In this document: in pieces, positions 56,596 to 64,000 of the stretch | Position numbering within the stretch: position 1 is the stretch's first letter | Layout: every line of letters begins with the position of its first letter | NCBI GenBank assembly: GCA_930367215.1 | Contig: OV884058.1 | Coordinates: 105,485,802-105,549,801 of the forward strand | Origin: Pollenia angustigena | Taxonomy: Eukaryota > Arthropoda > Insecta > Diptera > Polleniidae | DNA length: 64,000 bases | Direction: 5' to 3' | Position numbers and translations under genes: made by a program | The notes under the pieces: model-generated | The model's database searches: none | Told to the model about the DNA's origin: nothing | What the model saw: the letters and a program-made list of their open reading frames with translations, nothing else

Positions 56596-58503
56596 TAGGT
56601 AAAACATTTTTTTAACCTGTTCCACTTTCAAATCTAAAAAAACAAGCTTAAGATTCTTCGTCTAAATTCCTTATTATTCACTTAATTTTTCTTTTTGTTA
56701 ATTGCCAAAGGTATATTTCAAATATAAATGTATAGCACAAGTGCATTTCAATGTAAATTTTTTGTAATGCAAATAATAAAACTTGTAAAAAATATTTTTT
56801 TGGTATTAAGTACAATTAGGTTAAAAAATGTAAATTTTTTTCGGTATTAAGTACATTTAAAAAAATGCCATTTATCAACCCTGTATGCAGGCCGCAACAA
56901 CGAATAAACAAAAATTTGTCAAATTAAACTTTGTGTGTCTAAACTAAACATCTGCATAACTGCATTCGTCCAATGAATACACAACCGCATTCATGAATGA
57001 TTCTTGCTACTTGTGTGCAAAAATACCATTGAATAAATGTTGTGTTGTACTTCGTTGAAGTTGTATTCTACTTCGTTGTGCTTCGTCTGCCGTAGATTTT
57101 ATTAATTCGTCCCATACACCGATCAAACTCGAACTCACAACATTCAATAATAGATACAACAAAAAGACAAGTTCTAGTAGCAACGAGTCCAATGAGTGAT
57201 TAGTATGCATTGTGTTGTGCATTCTCTCTCTTCACGCCAACAACGTTGTAACCACGTATGTACTTTCGGCGAATAAATTGTATTTTTATTTTTTTTGTTT
57301 ATTACATTGTTTCAGTATGGAGGTAAGATGTAATTATGTATATAAATTTTTGTGGATAAGCGCCTAACATAGAAAAAATAACAAGATTTAGGATGATGTA
57401 ATTAATACACTTTTTTTAAACTATTCTAAAATTTTCTGAATTAAATTGTCATATTAACAATTTGTTTTAGTTGAAAAAATAAAAAAAATTTCTTTCAAAA
57501 ATGTTCTTTACAAAATCAGGGCAGCCAAGTACTTTTTTCCTTGTCCCCAAAAAATTACAAAAAAAATACCCAAATTAAAAAACAAAACCTTAAAAAGTTA
57601 ATATTTTTTTTTTGTTTCAAAAAATTAAAAAAAATTAATTTGGTTTTGTTTTAACTTCGTAAAAAATGAATGCTGGGACTGTTATTGAAAACAAAGTATT
57701 TGTAAGGGGTAAGTGAAGCTGTTATTTAAAACTTCTTACCGAAATTTTAACACGGTTTAATTAATTCTAAGTACGTTTATGTTAAAGTATTTGTGATGAG
57801 ATTTTTATTATATTTGAAAAAAAAGTTAATTAGATCAGCATTTTTAATGCATTTTGTGCTAGACACCTTCTTTCTGTTTCGGTTGGAAAGATGATGTTTT
57901 TACATTCTAACATGTAGATTGTTTAGATTTTTAAAAACTTAATTTGACTTAAATATTTATGAATTTAATATTTATTTGTGTTATATACTTTTTTGTTTTC
58001 ATTACTAAGAAATAATTAAAAAAAATTTTTTAATAAGAATAAAAATTGTGTTTTTCCTTTCTGATCTTTCTTCAGTTAACTCGGGTAACGCGAATAATAT
58101 TCTATAATTCGAATGCGCCTAATAAACTCATAGTATATAACAAAGTCGTATACGTACTTTTCTCATTTGTACCAACATACAACATGTATTCATACCGAAG
58201 CAACCATATGCAATGCTTACCGAGTTGTGTCGAGTGTGAATCGTGGATTGTGTGAACGCAACAAGTTGATCGAGTTCGATGCTTTCATACTTTAAACAAC
58301 TCAAGCATCTTTTGCACTCACTCATTGCTTCTCATTGCAAATGAATTAAATGAATATGTGCCGTTATTTTTTGTGGGTGTCTCATAGCTGATTTTTTTTT
58401 GCATTCATGCAGATGTTTAGTCTAAACACCAAACAAAGTTTAAAAGAGAACTACACAAGACTTTGCAAAGTAAACTTTGCCTGTCTAAAAGGGGACTTAC
58501 TTA

Positions 58504-59107
58504 TGGCGATTTCTTTTCTGAAAAAAATATGTTACAGTATGTACATGTAACATTTTCTAATGTTACCTATAATCACTGGAAGTGTTACATGTTGTGCAAT
58601 TTCAATAGAACACAATTAGCTGCTTTTATTTACAACTATTACACTTTCATCATTAATGTACTTCATGAGCGATTTTTAAATCTATTTAAGCGGTTTCTGC
58701 ACGCAATTATGGCTTGGAAACAAATATTGACATCACTAATGGCTTAAAAAATTTAAATGATTTTCATATAAATAGACTTTTTTTTTATTTTAATGTGTAA
58801 ATATATTTATATTTTGTTTTAAAATAATTTTTTTACAAAATGATGAGCTGTATGAATTATGACAAACAAAATAAAACATTGGTTGTACAAACAAAGTAGT
58901 AAGTACCAAAATTGTAAGACAGGGCAGTATGAACACCTTAAGTAAAAGTAAGGGTAAAACATGCAACATGTTTTGCACGTTTTTTATCAACATATTCACA
59001 AAAGAGCTTGGAAATTTTTCCCACAGTTGTATTTTTTGTACAAACGAACACAAAAATATAGAACATGTAACATTAATGCAACATTTTTCTCAGAAAAGAA
59101 ATCGCCA
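58504..59107. mobile_element. Harbinger-type MITE (TTA), adjacent to previous element
   Basis: TGGCGATTTCTTTTCTGA and its exact inverse; the arms extend about 60 bp (ATGTTACA.../...TGTAACAT). TTA at 58501-58503 and 59108-59110. Only 7 bases separate it from the preceding element. Confidence 0.8.
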
Positions 59108-59200
59108 TTAAGCGTAAACGTGATGTTGCCTACACACGATGCAACATTCGTAAATTTTACGGTGCACGTAATCGTCCATCTGATTAGCTTAAACGCAAAA

Positions 59201-60750
59201 CAGTAGTTTTGACTTAGCTGCACAATCTTCTTTGGGCGATTTTTTGTGCAGGTAAATTGAAAATGCAGTTATCTTAAATGCATTTACTTGCCTTAATGTG
59301 CAGGTACAAATTTGTGGTTAACTGTACAAAAGTGCAGCTAAAGTAAAGTTGTTGATTTAAAAGTATAATAAAAAAATTATTTTATTATTACATAAATTTA
59401 TATTTTATTAAAATTTTATTCCAACCCAGCTAGCATTTTCAATCGTCTAGGAGTCTACTGGAAATCTCACAAAGAGTGTTTGTTAATTGTGGACAATTCC
59501 TCGCACGGTAGAAACTATTACACGTGCTGATTCGTATGAAAGATTCTTCCATAACGCACGGAAAAACGCTTATATTAATCGTAAAGTTAATCGTTTATGA
59601 TGTATGTAGATATTATCTAACGAGTCTTTCAAATAGCATGCGAAGAGTCGTATGAGACTCATGTAGGTATTATTTTACAACTCGTGAAATGCTCAGCCGT
59701 ATGACTGAGCTAACTTATTAAGGGCCACTATTACAACTTGAAGCTAGCTAAAGGTAAGATTAAATTGACAGATAATAATGTGTTATCTGTCAAAAAGCGT
59801 CTGTTAACTGTCGGGTAACAGCTAACGCCAAGTTATAATAATGGCCCTAAGGGCATCAAGCGTATTTTTCATGCCAAAATTTCTAATTTACATACAATTT
59901 CTATAAAACAAACCTTAAGTTCGCGAAATCAAAACCATCCTGTCGGAAAATTCTTTTTACAGATCCTTAGGCCGGTTTGTTTTATTAAAATTGTATTGGC
60001 AATAGCATTTTCATACTTCAGAAACGGTCTCATTTAGGTAGAAAAGTAATTATTATACGATTCTTAGAGAGTCCCAAAAGGTTAATTCCAAGATTTAAGG
60101 ACGAGCGTGTCAAAAAAAAAAAAAAAAAAAAAATAATAAATTAAAAAAAAGATTTAGATGTTTTTGTTACTCTTCAGATAATCATCGGAAGATTCTTTTA
60201 GGAGCTGTATATTAAACATAATCGTCTAACAAACAGCCTATGCTTGCTGGGAAATACCAGATCATTTTATACAGGTTTGTATGTTTATTTAATATAAAAG
60301 AAACATTAACAAAAACAATGAGAATTCACAAAGAATATACAAATTTATGAAAAAAAAACAAAATAATTGCGATTTTAATTTTTATAAACAGCTAAATTGG
60401 ATATTTATGATATGTTTTGATGTTTTGTATGAAAATATTTTAAAGCTGCTCAAAAATATGAAAAATGTACAGGTATACAAAATGCACGTAAACAAGGATT
60501 TTGAAGAACAATTCCAGAAAATATGTATTTTGAGCAGTTAAGTCTAAGTGCAGCTTACTTTGATTTTTTGTATGAAAATAATTTTAAAATGCCAAAAATT
60601 TTGTGCATTTATCTTTAATGTGCAGATATAGAAAGTGCACTTAAAAAAGGAATTTGTATGGAATTAAAAGAATAATTCCAAAAATTATCAATTTTGTGCA
60701 GTTAAGTCAAAAGTGCACGTAAACAAAAGGAAGTGAAGTCAAAACTACTG
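59201..60750. mobile_element. element with CAGTAGTTTTGACTT ends and GTGCAG motifs
   Basis: A perfect 15-bp inverted pair at 59201 and 60750. GTGCAG(T/C)TAA(A)GT or its complement recurs at 59212, 59329, 60532 and 60704, with more GTGCA words nearby. hAT-like tips, but the flanking 8-mers do not match. Contains the Harbinger MITE copy 2 and an A22-type run at 60111. Confidence 0.55.
59722..59847. mobile_element. PIF/Harbinger-type MITE, copy 2 (TAA)
   Basis: Opposite orientation to 3043-3167. TAA at 59719-59721 and 59848-59850. Internal inverted pair ACAGATAA...TTATCTGT. Confidence 0.75.
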
Positions 60751-61658
60751 TACTATGACCACATTTACTCTTTTGGATGATAGTCACCTAAACCGTGTGA
60801 CCGATGACTAAAAAAATTATTTTCGATCCGTTCAGTATTGACAGAAAGAATGAGAAATAAAATTGCTTTCAAATCTAAAAAGTATTCCATCACGGCTGCC
60901 CCCAGAACTGTTATGTTATGTTATACGCATAAGAGAATGTTCAAAATTAGTCAAAGTTTGTTGCCACACTTTAAACATTTCGAATAATATTGTAAAAAAA
61001 TAGGTTCATCTGTTGGTATATGAGAAAGATGAAAATTATATGATTAATTTAAACTACACCAATTTTCATTGAAGAAGAGAAAATTCCTAATGAAAATGAG
61101 AAAATTCTTATTAAAATTGAAAATTTCTATTTGAAATAAAGAAAATTCCAATTGAAATTGAGAAATTTCATATTGAAATTGGGAAAAATTAAATGAAATT
61201 AAGAAATTTTAAATTGAAAAAATTACCGCCTGCTTTTTTTCAAAATATAATGAAAATGTTCGCTTAACGCCAGGATACACTATCCTGCACAATCGTACGA
61301 TTCATTTACACGAAAATCTTACGTTACCGAATTCTATCCTACCTTCAAAAATGTCGGCAGAATCTACTGACAAGAAATACAAAATTAGGCTGTTTTTATT
61401 AATAATAAGAAAGAATTTCTGGGTTCAAGCTACATTTTTTTGATATTATTCTGGTTTTCTTGATTTTAAAATAGAATCGAATTTCTTGCATTAGGAAACA
61501 AAGGCTAGGGATCTCTTTAAATTTTACAGAAAACGTTCAAGAAAAGTTGGTTTAATTAGGTACGGTGCTTTTGCAAATTTTTTATTATTGAAAAAATATT
61601 TTGTTTGTATTTAAACATTTTTAAATGAAATTTTACAATAATAAGAGAAACCACCCTG
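60751..61658. repeat. region with degenerate A-rich minisatellite (61066-61226)
   Basis: AATTGAAATTGAGAAATTTC-type units of about 20-26 bp repeat some seven times between 61066 and 61226. The rest is unassigned. Confidence 0.5.
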
Positions 61659-62465
61659 GGTAGTGCAAAGTGTGCAAACGATGCAAATGCGTCCAAAAAT
61701 ACACACATTTGCACAACACAACAACAAAATGTACGTATTTACAATTTGCTATTTTTTACTTCGTTTGCACTAAAAAACCATGAGCAAAGTTAGTAGTGCA
61801 TATTTGCTCAGTTGCAAACAAATGTAAGCAATAACATTTGACATATTAAATGCCATGTTGATTTTACCATGCGGCCACACGTTCAAGCTGTTCTTGATAG
61901 TTTTTTACATATACTTCTTGTCAAAATTTACATAAATTGAAAGCTGTGACGTAGGCTACACTCAATTTGTAAGCAATTTACTTCCAAGATGTCAACAACA
62001 ACAGAGACAAACTTGTACTCAGCTGTTAAATTGAAAGTAAATTGCCAAACAAATGGAAAGATGAAATTGAAAGCCATCTCGTGGTCAATTTAAAAAGTGT
62101 GAGTGTGTTTGTAAAAAACTGAGAGTGTATTGCAAATTGAAAGGAATTGAAAGGCAAAACTTGATCGTGTGGCCACCAAGTTAAGAAAACTTATAACTTG
62201 AACATTTTCGCAGATTGTAAAATAAAATAGAGAATTAAATTAAAATTAATTAAAAATAAAACATTTATTTTAATTTGCTTGTGTATAATTGTAAACAAAT
62301 GCAGATTTTTTACAGTGCTGCTAGAAGTTTTTAGTGTTGACAGAATACATTTTTAGAAAAATAGCATATTTGCACAAAAATAAAAATGGTATGCTCACGA
62401 TCAATCATAATATGCACTGCAAATTTACACATTGCAAATTTGCACAATGACCATCGTGATTACCC
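61659..62465. mobile_element. candidate element rich in ATTTGCAC motifs
   Basis: GTGCAAA or TTTGCAC occurs about ten times near both ends (61674-61810, 62368-62450). The outer words GGGTAGTGCAAAG and, reversed, GGGTAATCACGAT match only loosely. It surrounds the MITE below. Confidence 0.35.
61871..62177. mobile_element. MITE with GGCCACACG(T/A)TCAAG ends
   Basis: GCGGCCACACGTTCAAG at the left and, reversed, GTGGCCACACGATCAAG at the right. The interior matches 29817-30128 in the msn intron. Confidence 0.65.
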
Positions 62466-62579
62466 TTAATGTTTAAAAAACTTAATGCAAAAATAAACCA
62501 AATGATGGAAATAATTTTGGATTTTATAATGAAAATCCCAGAAATCTTATAACAAATTAAAGACTATTAGAATTAAGAT

Positions 62580-62753
62580 TCAGTTAGCCAGGAGTAACAG
62601 TAACTTAACTTTACCGTCAAAAAGTAAGACCAATCTATTTCTTACAGATTGAGACGTAAAATCTTACTGCTAACTATAATCGTTCCTTTTGCTTTACATA
62701 CAACAAAATGAAGCAGCTGATTTGCAACGTTACTATTACTCCCTGCTAACTGA
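62580..62753. mobile_element. 174-bp MITE with TCAGTTAGC ends
   Basis: TCAGTTAGCCAGGAGTAACA and, reversed, TCAGTTAGCAGGGAGTAATA, each followed by GTAAC. No clear duplication. Confidence 0.6.
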
Positions 62754-63540
62754 GCCTTTAAGACCGATTCACATAGAATCCGTAATACTTTATACGTCGC
62801 TTTTTCAACTGACACTAACTTAACAAAGTAGGAGGGGCACACAATGAATAATCTGATGACGAACATTAAATTAAGACCGAGACAATTTTATTTATTTCAT
62901 TTTAGCTTATTTTATTTTTCCTGGCACACAACATAAAAAATATAATGAAAACAAATGAAATAAAAAAACAAACTAACAACTTTCAATAACTCAACTTAGG
63001 TTTAAAGTGGCCCAACTTTAGAAGTTTGCGTTAACGGAGACGTAATATGGGATGAAGCTCATAAGGAAACCAGTATATAAACTTAGTTGTCAGTTGAAAA
63101 AAGCGTCGAATACAGTACCAAGATTCTATTAAAAGTTGCAAGCAAATTATTGTTCAAAAATAGATTACTGTACAAATAAATTGGCTGTGTGTATAACATA
63201 TTATTAGGAGGCACAAAATTTTGGATAAAATCTAACCTTTTGATTTAAATAACGCAAAAACATTTATTCAATAGAAAATTGCGCCATATATATGTATTTT
63301 ATATTGCCTAGCTTTTTGAATAATGTATAGTTATGCGACAATATTAATAGCAAAAAAGCACTCAATAATATTGCGATTGTATGGGAAGGAAATAAATCAA
63401 AAACGTTATTGAAAAGGCAGGAACGTAGTCCACACGTCGCAAATTAAATGTGGAATCAAATTTGACGTTTGCCGCAATAAATGTTGCTACGTGTAGACCC
63501 GGGGTAAAAATGTTATACAAATTTAAATTTCTATTGTAAC
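62754..63540. other. upstream DNA, nothing firm
   Basis: A small inverted pair GTCCACACGTCGCAA (63429) with TTGCTACGTGTAGAC (63483) may be a tiny MITE. No gene. Confidence 0.35.
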
Positions 63541-63543
63541 TAA

Positions 63544-63706
63544 CATAGCGTTTACATTTGCCAGTACTGGCAAGACAGTAGCAATTCATTCAAACTTTTT
63601 CACGAATACATAAACACTTTTACAGCTATTTTGTTTTTGCATTGTTTTGCCAACTAATATGTACATGCTTACTGTCTTGCCAGTACTGGAAAATGTAAAC
63701 GCTGTG
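63544..63706. mobile_element. 163-bp MITE with TAA duplication
   Basis: CATAGCGTTTACATTTGCCA and, reversed, CACAGCGTTTACATTTTCCA, both continuing GTACTGGCAAGACAGTA. TAA at 63541-63543 and 63707-63709. GCCAGTACTGGC is a palindrome within each arm. Confidence 0.8.
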
Positions 63707-63709
63707 TAA

Positions 63710-64000
63710 AAAAGGACCTGCCAAAATCTCCTTCTGGGCAGATAAGTGTGTAGAAATAACTTTTGAAATTTAAAAAAACACTTTACTTCAACAGTTGCTT
63801 ACTCACTTCGTATTATTAGTAAAAACATTGCTGAGATATAAGCTTTCAAAGTAAATGCGAGATGGCAAGGCGTTGGTATTCAATGACACTTTATGTAAAT
63901 TAGAAATTAAGTTGGAATGCGGCTGGGAGTCCTTAAGTCTGCAAAAGAACCTTTTAGAAGACAACTGACAAATGCCACTGTCAGTTCGAAAAACTAATGA
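63710..64000. other. window end, nothing recognised
   Basis: No gene, repeat or site that I can support. Confidence 0.4.

Larger units (their letters stand above)
54912..58496. mobile_element. Harbinger-type element with 41-bp terminal repeats (TTA)
   Basis: GTCCCCTTTTAGACAGGCAA... at the left is exactly inverted at the right for 41 bp, including the internal palindrome GCAAAGTTTACTTTGC. TTA flanks at 54909-54911 and 58497-58499. A second inverted pair (TAAACTTTGT ... CTAAACATCTGCAT) lies at 56928 and 58443. No transposase recognised in 3.6 kb. It carries two other elements. Family member at 29659-30460. Confidence 0.8.

Noticed and set aside
58046..59223. Several 60- to 94-codon frames upstream of msn as a neighbouring gene
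   Set aside because: They lie within transposon arms, overlap each other on both strands and show no conserved motif.

Overview
This window is nuclear DNA from an insect, most likely a higher fly with a large, AT-rich, transposon-filled genome. That rests on one recognisable host gene plus repeat families of fly type (PIF/Harbinger, hAT, piggyBac-like and Foldback/Mutator-like elements, jockey/I-type LINE relics, Tc1/mariner relics). A blow-fly or house-fly relative is my inference and cannot be proved from this window. There is no bacterial gene, operon, CRISPR array or origin.

The only host gene I can support is misshapen (msn), a Ste20/MAP4K kinase of the TNIK/MINK group, on the minus strand. 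Its first coding exon (53459-53527, 23 codons) and second coding exon (1963-2028, 22 codons: the glycine-rich ATP loop) join in phase 0 across a GT...AG intron of 51,430 bp (2029-53458). About 80 % of the window is therefore one msn intron. Bases 1-1962 are the start of the next intron, 53528 to about 54572 is a probable 5' leader, and 54600-64000 is upstream DNA filled with transposons.

The intron is a stack of mobile elements. Its centrepiece is a 13-kb Foldback-like element (16206-29230) bounded by an exact 9-bp target duplication. It carries a palindromic cluster of 349-bp units in one arm and about 42 copies of a 158-bp unit that reverse orientation at 27824/27825. One 349-bp unit is split by a hAT element (18091-21763, exact 8-bp duplication), which is split by a second hAT (18721-21404, exact 8-bp duplication), which contains a Harbinger-like element (19011-19883, TTA duplication). 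Two more elements with exact 9-bp duplications lie at 39827-40790 and 49552-51368; the latter interrupts a LINE RNase H region that was already dead. Others include a long palindrome (8895-10312) with a partial third arm, a piggyBac-like MITE, a doubly deleted IS630/mariner copy, LINE reverse-transcriptase relics, a TE-derived WSD...QNKN pseudogene and an element (41340-43496) for which an internal paralogue gives an empty site.

Upstream of msn (54912-63706) lies a run of inverted-repeat elements, four with TTA or TAA duplications and a fifth reusing TAA. Apart from the kinase exons, nothing here shows an intact coding capacity. The biology of interest is transposon architecture, nested history, and the chance that long inverted repeats inside a transcribed intron form hairpin RNA.
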